In this document: positions 17,911 through 24,992 of the stretch, in pieces | Layout of the letters: every line of letters begins with the position of its first letter | Position numbering within the stretch: the stretch's first letter is position 1 | Source: Clostridiales bacterium | Lineage (GTDB): Bacteria > Bacillota > Clostridia > Christensenellales > Aristaeellaceae | DNA: 35,064 nucleotides | Assembly (NCBI GenBank): GCA_004556545.1 | Contig: SFGO01000018.1 | Coordinates: forward strand, 1-35,064 | Direction of reading: 5' to 3' | Made by a program: the position numbers and the translations under genes | The notes under the pieces: generated by a model | What the model saw: only the letters and a program-made list of their open reading frames with translations | Database searches by the model: none | Told to the model about the DNA's origin: nothing

Positions 17911-19167
17911 ATGGCAACTTATCTCATCCGTCACAGCCCCGTTTTGAGCGGCGAGGTGGAGGTGCACGCCGCCAAGAACGCGGTGCTGCCGCTTCTGGCT
18001 GCGGGGCTTTTGACGGAGGAACCACTGGTATTGAAGGAAGTGCCGCGCATCACGGATGTGGAAACGCTGCTGACCATCTTGCGGGACTGCGGCGCTCAGG
18101 TGACCCGCAGCGGCAGCGAGGTTTCCGTCTGCGCGCTGCAGCCCCGGAGCCCGCTGCATGAGGAGAACATGCGCCGCCTTCGGGCCAGCATTCTGATTTT
18201 GGGCCCCATTCTGGCCCGCAGCGGCAGCGCCTGCGTGGGTCTGCCCGGCGGCTGCGCTATCGGCCAGCGGCCCATTGATCTGCATTTGAAGGGCTTGCAG
18301 GCGCTTGGCGCGCAGATTCACCCGCTGGGCGGCAAGCGTCAGCTTTCGGGCCGGCTTTCCGGGGCGCGCGTCTATCTGGATCTGCCCAGCGTGGGCGCAA
18401 CGGAAAATCTGATGATGGCCGCAGCGCTGGCCCGGGGCCTGACCGTGCTGGAAAACGCGGCCAAGGAGCCGGAGATCGTGGATCTGGCCAACTGCCTGAA
18501 CCAGATGGGGGCCAGCATATCCGGCGCGGGCACGGAGACCATCACCATTCTGGGCGTAGAGCGCCTTCATGGCGCGGTATACCGGCCTATTCCCGACCGA
18601 ATCGAGGCAGGAACGCTGCTGTGCGCCGCCGCTGTTACCGAGGGCAGCGTGCTGGTGCGGGGAGCCTGCGCGGAGCATCTGCGTTCCCTGCTGTTCAAGC
18701 TGGCGGAAACGGGCGTGGGCATTCGGGAGACCCACGCGGGCATCCGTCTCAGCGGATCGGCTGTGTCCCCCTTTGAGGTGCGGACGTTGGCCTATCCGGG
18801 CTTTCCCACCGATATGCAGGCGCCCATGACCGTGGTGGCGCTGCACTGCCACGGGCGAAGTCTGATTCACGAAACAGTGTTCGAAAACCGTTTCATGCAC
18901 GTAAACGAGCTGTGCCGCCTCGGCGGACGCATCCGGGTCGAGAACAACGTGGCGCTGGTGGAGGGCGGCTGCCCGCTTCGGGGAACCAGCCTGCGCAGCA
19001 CCGATCTTCGGGCCGGAGCGGCCCTGATGCTGGCCGGACTGATGGCGGAGGGCGAAACGCTGCTCAGCGACCCCTCCGGGCATATCGAGCGGGGATACCA
19101 GAATCTGCCGGAAAAGCTGCGTCTTCTGGGCGCGGATATCGAAAGACTGGAGGACTATCCGGTCTGA
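17911..19167 (+). CDS. murA: UDP-N-acetylglucosamine 1-carboxyvinyltransferase
   Basis: 418 residues. It transfers enolpyruvate from PEP to UDP-GlcNAc, the first committed step of peptidoglycan synthesis, in the cytoplasm. Residue numbers fit the classical enzyme: Lys22 in AAKNAVL, and Cys115 in LPGGCAIGQRPIDLH, the residue attacked by fosfomycin, so the enzyme should be fosfomycin-sensitive. Other marks are VGATENLMMAA, PDRIEAGT and the FPTDMQAP...ETVFENRFMHV segment. AGGAGGG abuts an ATG at 17905; the next in-frame ATG at 17911, six bases from the site, is the better start. Clostridia often have two murA copies; whether this is MurA1 or MurA2 cannot be said. No clear promoter was found upstream. 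Confidence 0.96.
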   Translation: MATYLIRHSPVLSGEVEVHAAKNAVLPLLAAGLLTEEPLVLKEVPRITDVETLLTILRDCGAQVTRSGSEVSVCALQPRSPLHEENMRRLRASILILGPILARSGSACVGLPGGCAIGQRPIDLHLKGLQALGAQIHPLGGKRQLSGRLSGARVYLDLPSVGATENLMMAAALARGLTVLENAAKEPEIVDLANCLNQMGASISGAGTETITILGVERLHGAVYRPIPDRIEAGTLLCAAAVTEGSVLVRGACAEHLRSLLFKLAETGVGIRETHAGIRLSGSAVSPFEVRTLAYPGFPTDMQAPMTVVALHCHGRSLIHETVFENRFMHVNELCRLGGRIRVENNVALVEGGCPLRGTSLRSTDLRAGAALMLAGLMAEGETLLSDPSGHIERGYQNLPEKLRLLGADIERLEDYPV

Positions 19168-19281
19168 GCGGGGGAATGAGTGCCCAGCAGCGATGCGTTA
19201 CAAATGGGCCTTCCTATGTTTTTACACGTTTTCCGCTCCTTTTCCAAAGGGTTTTGACTGTACTTTTTCGTCGAAATCCGC

Positions 19282-19287
19282 TATAAT
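19282..19287 (+). promoter_or_regulatory. Probable -10 element for the CdaR-S41 operon
   Basis: A perfect TATAAT 58 bases upstream of the GTG at 19345. A TTGACT lies 22 bases further up, too far for standard spacing; a weak TTTTTC/GTACTT occupies the normal -35 position. Confidence 0.45.
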
Positions 19288-19344
19288 GAATGCGGCCTTC
19301 GGGCTTTCCGGCGCAGGCCGGAACAGGAAAGGAGCAACCCTCGC

Positions 19345-20415
19345 GTGTATATTGAAAAGCGGTATCTTCGCAAAATCGCAAAAGTTTTTCAGGAGCTGAG
19401 TCTTCCTCTGCGTCTGCTGGACGCGGACGGCGTCTGCATCGTGCCGGAGGACGGCCCGTCCCTGACCGTGCCCGCTTCCGCGCTGGCGTCCGGCATCAAC
19501 CATCATGTAGGCGACGCGCTGGTGCGGGTTCTGGACATTCATCCCTCCCTGTATCTGGCGGCGCAGGCCTCCGCACCCGGCGCGGCGGATGTCCTCTGTC
19601 TGGCGGATGCCATGGTCATGAGCCTGCTCAAGAGCAGTCTTTCCATTTCCGGCTACTCCGATGTATACCGCAAGGCGCTGCGGCAGGAACTGACCGGCGC
19701 GGAGCTGGTCTCCCGGGCGGCGGAGCACAAGATCCCGGTGGAAATGAACCGCTGCGTCATCGTGTTCCGGCTGGAAGACACGGACAAGGCCAGCGCCTAC
19801 ACAACACTGGGCGAGCTGCTGCCGCTGGGCGAAACGGACGTGCTGATCGAAATGAACCGCCGGGAGGCGGCACTCGTCAAGGATATGGACGGCATCGACG
19901 GCACGGCGGAGCTGGAACAGTATGTGCTGGCCGTGCAGGAGACGCTGATGGAGGAAACGGCGCTGAATATGGCCGCGGGCGTTGGGGAAAGCAAGAATAA
20001 CCTGGCCCTGCTGGGCGAAAGCTATGCCGAGGCCAGACGCGCCATCGAGGTAGGCCAGCTGTTCAACCCGGAGGAGAATATTTTCCTCTTCAGCCGCCTG
20101 ATGCTGGAACGCTTCCTGATGAGCGTGCCCCGGGAGGACAGCCTGCGGTATCATTCGCTGCTGTTCAACCGCAAAACGGCCAAGCTCTTCAACGAAGAGA
20201 TGCTGCAGACCATCGAAATGTTCTTCCGCAAGGATCTGAACCTTTCCGATACGGCGCGGCAGCTGTTCATCCACCGCAATACGCTGGTGTACCGGCTGGA
20301 TAAGGTGCAGCGCCAGACAGGGCTGGATCTGCGTCACTTTGACGACGCGGTCACGTTCAAGATCCTGTACAAGCTCAAGCGCTGCGGACAGGAAAAGCCC
20401 AGAGAGATTCTGTGA
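19345..20415 (+). CDS. CdaR/PucR-family transcriptional regulator
   Basis: 356 residues, a probable DNA-binding regulator. The C-terminal ~50 residues (LNLSDTARQLFIHRNTLVYRLDKVQ..TGLDLRHFDDAVTFKIL) match the PucR-type helix-turn-helix; the middle (about 115-270) looks like the degenerate GGDEF-like domain usual in this family. The N-terminal ~110 residues are probably a ligand-sensing part and are not recognised. The start is GTG at 19345, with AAAGGAG ten bases upstream. The S41 protease gene follows after 31 bases, so they are probably one operon and the regulator may respond to envelope or sugar signals. Ligand and targets cannot be read from the sequence. Confidence 0.85.
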   Translation: MYIEKRYLRKIAKVFQELSLPLRLLDADGVCIVPEDGPSLTVPASALASGINHHVGDALVRVLDIHPSLYLAAQASAPGAADVLCLADAMVMSLLKSSLSISGYSDVYRKALRQELTGAELVSRAAEHKIPVEMNRCVIVFRLEDTDKASAYTTLGELLPLGETDVLIEMNRREAALVKDMDGIDGTAELEQYVLAVQETLMEETALNMAAGVGESKNNLALLGESYAEARRAIEVGQLFNPEENIFLFSRLMLERFLMSVPREDSLRYHSLLFNRKTAKLFNEEMLQTIEMFFRKDLNLSDTARQLFIHRNTLVYRLDKVQRQTGLDLRHFDDAVTFKILYKLKRCGQEKPREIL

Positions 20416-20446
20416 TTTCCGAATGATATGGAAACGGGGTGAGCGA

Positions 20447-21685
20447 ATGAAATGGACCAAGACCCGCAAGCTGACGGTGCTGATGACGCTGATACTGGTG
20501 CTGCTGACCAGCTGTTCTCTGCTGCCCACCACCATCACCGACGCTTTGACCGGCGATGGGGCTGCGGCCTCCGACAGCGAGATGGTCACGATTTCCCGGG
20601 AAGAATACGAGCGGCTCAAACAGTATGAAGAACTGGACGAGATCAAGCAGATCGTGGATCAGTACTATTATCAGGAGCCGGACGACCAAGGAATGCTGGA
20701 CGGCGCGGCCATGGGCCTGCTCTACGGTTTGGACGATCCTTACACCTTCTATTATACCCCGGAAAATTATGCCAAGATGTGGGCCGACGACGAGGGCAAC
20801 TACGCCGGAGTGGGCATTCAGATCATGGCCAATTATCAGACGGGCATCTGCACCGTCACCCGGGTCTTTCTGGACAGCCCGGCGCTGGAAGCCGGACTGC
20901 GCAAGGGCGACATTCTTTCCAAGGTGGAGGATCTGGACGTGACCGCCACCAACCTGCAGGACGCGGTGGACATCATGCGCGGCGAGGTGGGCAAGCCTGT
21001 GAACGTGCAGGTGCTCCGGGACGGCCAGCTGTTGGATTTCGTCATCAACCGTGCGCAGGTGCATGTGAACTACGTCAATTCCTGCATGCTGGAAAATGAC
21101 GTGGGCTATATTTCCCTGTACGAATTCAGCGGCGACTGCTCCACGGCGTTCAAGGAGCATATGAACAAGCTGCTGGACGAGGGCGCGAAGGTGCTTCTCA
21201 TCGACCTGCGGGATAATCCCGGCGGCTGGGTGGACGATGCGGTCAAGGTAGCCGACCTGTTTTTGGAGGACGGCACGGTGGCTTCCCTGCGCTACCGGGA
21301 CGGCAGCGAGGAGACCTATCAGCTCCACAAAGGCAAGAACGATATTCCGCTGGTGGTGCTGGTGAACGAAAATTCCGCTTCCGCCAGCGAGATCCTTTCC
21401 GGCTGCCTGCAGGACTACGGCCGTGCGACCATCGTAGGCGTGACCACCTACGGCAAGGGCGTGGTGCAGTATGTGCTGCCCGTGGGCACCCGGGGCGCAG
21501 GCATGCAGCTGACCGTGGCCCAGTACTTCACGCCCAACGGCAACGAGGTGCATCACAAGGGCATCACGCCGGATGTGATCGCCGAAATGCCCGAGGAAAA
21601 TAAGGACGTTATGTATGACATCGGCGATATGAACGATCCTCAGCTGAAAATCGCCTATGATGTGGCCGTGGAAAAACTGCCGTAA
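20447..21685 (+). CDS. S41-family C-terminal processing protease, lipoprotein
   Basis: 412 residues. A membrane-targeting signal ends in the lipobox LTSC with Cys23, so the protein is probably lipid-anchored on the outer face of the membrane. A PDZ domain lies at about 115-205 (AGVGIQI...SPALEAGLRKGDILSKV). The catalytic domain contains IDLRDNPGGWVDDAV, NENSASASEI (nucleophile Ser about 310-314) and TTYGKGVVQ with Lys337, the Ser-Lys dyad of the CtpA/CtpB group. Such proteases trim C-termini of exported proteins; some act in sporulation signalling. The ATG at 20447 follows GGGGTGA. It ends just before two consecutive terminators. The substrate is unknown. Confidence 0.93.
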   Translation: MKWTKTRKLTVLMTLILVLLTSCSLLPTTITDALTGDGAAASDSEMVTISREEYERLKQYEELDEIKQIVDQYYYQEPDDQGMLDGAAMGLLYGLDDPYTFYYTPENYAKMWADDEGNYAGVGIQIMANYQTGICTVTRVFLDSPALEAGLRKGDILSKVEDLDVTATNLQDAVDIMRGEVGKPVNVQVLRDGQLLDFVINRAQVHVNYVNSCMLENDVGYISLYEFSGDCSTAFKEHMNKLLDEGAKVLLIDLRDNPGGWVDDAVKVADLFLEDGTVASLRYRDGSEETYQLHKGKNDIPLVVLVNENSASASEILSGCLQDYGRATIVGVTTYGKGVVQYVLPVGTRGAGMQLTVAQYFTPNGNEVHHKGITPDVIAEMPEENKDVMYDIGDMNDPQLKIAYDVAVEKLP

Positions 21686-21702
21686 GGAAAAATCGAAAAT
21701 AG

Positions 21703-21733
21703 AAAAAGGATGGATGAAAATACCATCCTTTTT
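21703..21733 (+). terminator. First terminator after the S41 protease gene
   Basis: AAAAAGGATGG pairs with CCATCCTTTTT (11 bp) around a 9-nt loop, starting 18 bases after the stop at 21685. Confidence 0.85.
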
Positions 21734-21752
21734 CGTGCTTTTTGACACGCTG

Positions 21753-21780
21753 GCCCGGACATTTTTTCGTCCGGGCTTTT
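21753..21780 (+). terminator. Second, tandem terminator
   Basis: GCCCGGAC pairs with GTCCGGGC around an 8-nt loop, followed by TTTT. It insulates the next transcription unit, whose -10 lies only 20 bases downstream. Confidence 0.8.
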
Positions 21781-21799
21781 CATTTTGCGAAAAAAGGGG

Positions 21800-21805
21800 T
21801 ATACT
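21800..21805 (+). promoter_or_regulatory. Probable -10 of the TM1266-ABC operon leader
   Basis: TATACT with a weak TTTTCA 17 bases upstream. It directly follows the tandem terminators, so a new transcript must begin near here to express the operon; the start would be about 21812. Confidence 0.5.
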
Positions 21806-21811
21806 GAACGT

Positions 21812-21967
21812 AGCGGCAAACCCGAGCGGCAGCGTGAGGGCCAGCTGCGGAAACATCATTCTTATTTGCGGGCGGGGATGCGTCAACGTCCAAGAAGAGG
21901 GAGGGGGAATTCTATGCTGAATCGACGAAAAGAGCCGTAGACGCACAGGCGCGTCCGACGGTTTTTT
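21812..21967 (+). promoter_or_regulatory. Structured leader with leader ORF and terminator: candidate attenuator/riboswitch
   Basis: A ~155-base leader ends in a terminator: CCGT-GACGC pairs with GCGTC-ACGG, followed by TTTTTT (21935-21967). Upstream, CAGC/GCTG with outer CCG/CGG forms a stem near 21823-21850. TGCGTC (21879-21884) is exactly complementary to GACGCA in the 5' arm of the terminator (21940-21945), giving a possible antiterminator. A short ORF with a strong ribosome site ends inside the terminator arm. I find no signature of TPP, guanidine-I, SAM, cobalamin or fluoride riboswitches. Layout is seen; the control mechanism is inference. Confidence 0.5.
21914..21940 (+). CDS. Possible eight-residue leader peptide in the attenuator
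   Basis: ATG at 21914 reads MLNRRKEP and stops at TAG 21938-21940. A very strong purine-rich ribosome site (GAGGGAGGGGG) ends six bases upstream. The stop codon lies inside the 5' arm of the leader terminator, the layout of ribosome-controlled attenuation. Two adjacent CGA Arg codons could be the stalling point. Too short for homology. Confidence 0.4.
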   Translation: MLNRRKEP

Positions 21968-22004
21968 CTTATTTATGGAGCATTGAGCAAAGGGGGCGTC
22001 CCGG

Positions 22005-22268
22005 GTGTCGGAAGAACGTCTGGGCTTCGTGGGCGTTGTGATCGAGGACCGGCAGTCTGTGCCGAAGGTTAATGAAATTCTGTCTTCTTTTGCGGCCATG
22101 ATCGACGGCCGCATGGGCGTGCCCAGCCCGTCCCGGGGGCAGGCCGTGATCTGCCTGATCGTCCGGAGCACCAACGATCAAGTGGGGGCCATGACCGGCA
22201 AGCTTGGCAATCTGCCCGGCGTACAGGTCAAGAGCGCTCTGGTGCAGTCCAGATCCAACCCAATCTGA
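22005..22268 (+). CDS. TM1266-family (putative iron-only hydrogenase system regulator)
   Basis: An 87-residue protein. It has the beta-alpha-beta pattern of a small ACT-like/NikR C-terminal-like domain: LGFVGVVIEDRQSVPKVNEILSSF, IDGRMGVPSPSRGQAVICLIV and then TGKLGNLPGVQVKSALV. This matches the TM1266 family, named for occurring beside the HydE/F/G maturation genes of [FeFe] hydrogenases; its ligand and mechanism are unproven. It lacks a DNA-binding ribbon-helix-helix. The start is GTG at 22005, with AAGGGGG eight bases upstream. It is the first gene of an apparent operon with an ABC importer, beginning 45 bases before the binding-protein gene. No hydrogenase gene is in the window. Confidence 0.8.
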   Translation: MSEERLGFVGVVIEDRQSVPKVNEILSSFAAMIDGRMGVPSPSRGQAVICLIVRSTNDQVGAMTGKLGNLPGVQVKSALVQSRSNPI

Positions 22269-22313
22269 CCCAATCTAAACAAGAAATCAAACTGACAGGA
22301 GGAAATATCTGAT

Positions 22314-23291
22314 ATGAACGCTTTGAAAAAGCTGCTTTCCGTTTTGCTGGTAGCCTGCATGGCGCTGTCCGTGTGCGCCGTTTCTTTCGCCGAGGGAACC
22401 GAAGCCCTGCCCCGGGTGATGGCCATGAAGGGCCCCACCGCCATGGGCCTGAGCAAGCTGATGACCGATGAAGCCGCCAGCTATGATTTCAGCATTGCTT
22501 CCGCCATCGACGAGATCACCCCCAAGCTGGTGAAGGGCGAGATCGATATCGCCGCCGTGCCCGCCAATCTGGGTTCCGTGCTGTACAACAACACGCAGGG
22601 CAAGGTGCAGGTGCTGGCGATCAACACGCTGGGCATTCTCTACGTGGTGGAAAACGGCGAGCAGACCGTCCAGTCCTTTGAGGATCTGCGGGGCCGCACC
22701 ATCTATTCCAGCGGCAAGGGCGCTACCCCTGAGTACGCGCTGAACTACCTGCTGGAGGGCAACGGCCTCGACCCCGAAAAGGACGTGACCGTGGAATACA
22801 AGTCCGAACATGCGGAATGTCTGGCCGCGCTTCTGAGCAACGAAGGCTCCGTGGCCGTGCTGCCCCAGCCCTTCGTGACCACCGCCCAGATGAAGCAGGA
22901 AAGCGTCCATGTGGCGCTGGACCTGACCGCCGAATGGGCCAAGCTGCAGGAAGGCAGCGACGAGCCGAGCGCCATGCTGACCGGCATCGTCATTGCCCGT
23001 ACCGACTATGTAGCCGAGCATCCTGAAGAAGTCAGCAAATTCCTGGATGGTTACAAGGCTTCCGTGGAATATGTGAACGCCAACGTGGAGGACGCCGCCA
23101 AGCTGATCGCCGTCTTTGACATCGTGCCCGAGGCCGTGGCTCAGAAGGCTCTGCCCTATTGCCAGATCGTGTTTATCGAAGGGGCGGAAATGAAGGAGCA
23201 GCTTTCCGGTTATCTGAAGGTGCTCTTTGACCAGAATCCTCAGTCCGTGGGCGGCGCTTTGCCGGATGACGCCTTCTACTTCCAGCGCTAA
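22314..23291 (+). CDS. ABC importer substrate-binding protein (NMT1/SsuA/TauA-like)
   Basis: A 325-residue exported binding protein. The first ~27 residues are an export signal (KKLLSVLLVACMALSVCAVSFAEG); LVAC could be a lipobox at Cys15, or the signal may be cut after FA, so anchoring is uncertain. The body has the two-lobed periplasmic-binding pattern of the NMT1/THI5/SsuA group: GPTAMGLSKLM, then EITPKLVKGEIDIAAVPANLGSVLYN, DLRGRTIYSSGKGATPEY and LLSNEGSVAVLPQPFVTTA. The group transports sulfonates, nitrate, pyrimidine thiamine precursors and others; the substrate here is unknown. ATG 22314 has AGGAGG 11 bases upstream. The permease gene overlaps its 3' end. Confidence 0.9.
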   Translation: MNALKKLLSVLLVACMALSVCAVSFAEGTEALPRVMAMKGPTAMGLSKLMTDEAASYDFSIASAIDEITPKLVKGEIDIAAVPANLGSVLYNNTQGKVQVLAINTLGILYVVENGEQTVQSFEDLRGRTIYSSGKGATPEYALNYLLEGNGLDPEKDVTVEYKSEHAECLAALLSNEGSVAVLPQPFVTTAQMKQESVHVALDLTAEWAKLQEGSDEPSAMLTGIVIARTDYVAEHPEEVSKFLDGYKASVEYVNANVEDAAKLIAVFDIVPEAVAQKALPYCQIVFIEGAEMKEQLSGYLKVLFDQNPQSVGGALPDDAFYFQR

Positions 23292-24033
23292 GAAAAAGCG
23301 CTCCGTCCCCCTTTGGGCGGCGGCCTTCTGGCTGCTTTGCTGGGAAGCCGCCGCCCGATGGGTGGATGAACCGATTCTGCTGGTATCGCCGCTTCAGGCG
23401 ATCCGGCGCTTTTTTCAGCTCCTGTGGCAGCCCCAGTTCTGGCAATCGGTGGGCTTTTCGCTGGGGCATATTCTGCTGGGCTTCTTTATGAGTCTGGCGC
23501 TGGCGCTGCTGCTGGCGGTGCTCAGCTACCGTCACCTTTGGGTGCGGCAGCTGCTCAGCCCCCTGACCGCCACTGTGAAGGCCATCCCTGTGGCCTCCTT
23601 TGTGATCCTGGCGCTTCTGTGGGTGCCCAGCCGGAACCTGTCCATCCTCATCAGCCTGATGATCGCCTTCCCGGTGCTGTATCAGAATACGCTGACCGGC
23701 CTGTGCCACACCGACCCTCAGCTTCTGGAAATGGCCAAACTGTTCCGGGTCCCCTTTGCCCGGCGGCTAAGGGGCGTTTATCTGCCTTCAGCCATGCCGT
23801 ACCTGCGTTCCGGCATGAATATCGCCATCGGTCTGTGCTGGAAAAGCGGCGTGGCGGCGGAGGTCATCGGCATGCCCTCCGGCTCCATCGGCGAAAAGCT
23901 CTATCAGGCCAAGGTTTATCTGGAAACGCCTGATCTGTTCTGCTGGACGTTGACCATTGTGCTGCTGAGCGTGGGCTGTGAAAAGCTATTGTCCCTGCTG
24001 ACGGAGCTGGTCGAAAGGAGGCTTTGCGCATGA
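23266..24033 (+). CDS. ABC importer permease (SsuC/TauC-like)
   Basis: A 255-residue integral membrane protein with about six hydrophobic helices (first at ~14-30). It carries the coupling-helix motif typical of binding-protein-dependent permeases, here ETDPQLLEMAKLFRVPF-like followed by LPSAMPYLRSGMNIAIGLCWKSGVAAEVIG, as in SsuC/TauC proteins. ATG 23266 overlaps the binding-protein gene by 26 bases and has no clear ribosome site, so it is probably translated by coupling; a TTG at 23227 is a weaker alternative. The ATPase start overlaps its stop (ATGA). It pairs with the binding protein and ATPase to form one importer. Confidence 0.88.
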   Translation: MTPSTSSAKKKRSVPLWAAAFWLLCWEAAARWVDEPILLVSPLQAIRRFFQLLWQPQFWQSVGFSLGHILLGFFMSLALALLLAVLSYRHLWVRQLLSPLTATVKAIPVASFVILALLWVPSRNLSILISLMIAFPVLYQNTLTGLCHTDPQLLEMAKLFRVPFARRLRGVYLPSAMPYLRSGMNIAIGLCWKSGVAAEVIGMPSGSIGEKLYQAKVYLETPDLFCWTLTIVLLSVGCEKLLSLLTELVERRLCA

Positions 24034-24602
24034 TTGCCATGGAGCGGCTGAGCAAGGCCTACGACGGCAAGCCGGTGCTGCGGGATTTTTCGCTGCGCGT
24101 GGAAGCGGGGGAGCATCTTTGCCTGATGGGCCCTTCCGGCTGCGGAAAAACCACGCTGCTGCGGCTCCTGATGGGCTTGGAACGCCCGGACGGTGGCAGC
24201 ATCACGGGGCTGGAAGGCTTGCGCATGAGCGCTGTTTTTCAGGAGGATCGGCTGCTGGAACACCTGACGGCAGCGGAAAACATTCGCTTCGTATGCGGCA
24301 GCCTGCCGGAAGAAACGGAAACATTGCTTCTTCGGCTGGGGCTGGAGAAGGAAAGCCTTTCCCGGCCCGTGCGGGAATTCAGCGGCGGCATGAAGCGGCG
24401 GGCCGCGATTGCCCGGGCGCTGCTGGCGGCGTTCGACGTGCTGTTTCTGGACGAGCCCTATAAGGGTCTGGACGCGGACACCAAAAAGGCTGTACAGGAC
24501 GCGGTGGGGGAGTATACCCGAAACAAAACCGTGGTACTGGTCACCCACGACCCGGCGGAAGCGGAAGGGTATCGGTTGGTCGAAATGAAGCCGCTTTTGT
24601 AA
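24030..24602 (+). CDS. ABC importer ATPase, short form
   Basis: A 190-residue nucleotide-binding protein of the SsuB/TauB type. Walker A GPSGCGKTT is at 34-42, Q-loop FQED near 75, signature FSGGMKRR near 120, Walker B VLFLDEP near 140 and H-loop VTHDPAEAEG near 172. All catalytic pieces are present, though it is shorter than the usual ~240-260 residues: the region after the H-loop is almost missing. ATG 24030 has AAAGGAGG eight bases upstream and overlaps the permease stop as ATGA. Last gene of the operon; no terminator lies between it and the promoter at 24628, apart from the hairpin at 24664. Confidence 0.9.
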   Translation: MIAMERLSKAYDGKPVLRDFSLRVEAGEHLCLMGPSGCGKTTLLRLLMGLERPDGGSITGLEGLRMSAVFQEDRLLEHLTAAENIRFVCGSLPEETETLLLRLGLEKESLSRPVREFSGGMKRRAAIARALLAAFDVLFLDEPYKGLDADTKKAVQDAVGEYTRNKTVVLVTHDPAEAEGYRLVEMKPLL

Positions 24603-24627
24603 AACAGCAAAAAAACAATCTGTCCCA

Positions 24628-24656
24628 TTGACGGGAGAAACGACCCGTTGTATACT
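24628..24656 (+). promoter_or_regulatory. Promoter of the asnB T-box transcript
   Basis: TTGACG (24628-24633), 17 bases, TATACT (24651-24656). The start would be about 24663, one or two bases before the hairpin at 24664. Confidence 0.8.
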
Positions 24657-24663
24657 TTCCATC

Positions 24664-24712
24664 AAGGCAAGGGTGCCTGACACGCGAAAGCGTCGAGTAC
24701 CCTTGCCTTTTT
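24664..24712 (+). terminator. Terminator-like hairpin at the very 5' end of the asnB transcript
   Basis: AAGGCAAGGGT pairs with ACCCTTGCCTT (11 bp), with an inner ACGC-GAAA-GCGT tetraloop stem, then a run of five T. It could end the ABC operon, but it lies downstream of the strong promoter at 24628-24656, so asnB transcripts must read through it or use it as a 5' protective stem. Confidence 0.6.
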
Positions 24713-24719
24713 ATATGAT

Positions 24720-24969
24720 GGAAAGCGTTGAGGAAGCAAAGTACCCCGGAAACCGCGCCCAAAGAGAGCGGGCGGCAGCTGAAAAGCCCGCGGGCGGTCT
24801 GGGTGAAAGAACCCTTCCGAGTCCAAGCTGAAAGCGCTGCGGCGCAAGTAGGGGCGGCGGGCTGGCTGCCCGTTACAGCGGCCGGGGTTTGTCAGAACCC
24901 GTCAAAGAAGCAAATCAGGTGGCACCACGGAGCGCGGCATTCGTCCTGAAATCATCAGACGATGCCGCG
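24720..24969 (+). promoter_or_regulatory. T-box riboswitch, tRNA-Asn specifier, upstream of asnB
   Basis: Stem I base pairs AGCGTT (24724-24729) with AGCGCT (24833-24838). The conserved AGTA (24740-24743) and AGAGAGC (24763-24769) motifs are in order. The specifier loop reads GAAAGAACCC, and its AAC codon (24810-24812) is Asn. The T-box AGGTGGCACCACGG is at 24917-24930; its bulge UGGC would pair with a tRNA ending GCCA, fitting the G discriminator of tRNA-Asn. CGTCCT (24942-24947) closes the antiterminator. The competing terminator is CGCGGCA..CGTC with GACG..TGCCGCG (24933-24969), though followed only by ACTTT. Uncharged tRNA-Asn should raise asnB expression. Confidence 0.93.
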
Positions 24970-24992
24970 GGAAACTTTGGAGGTGCTTTTTT

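Noticed and set aside
21812..21967. TPP, guanidine-I, SAM, cobalamin, THF or fluoride riboswitch in the leader
   Set aside because: None of their conserved core strings is present when read by eye. A covariance-model search would be the proper test.
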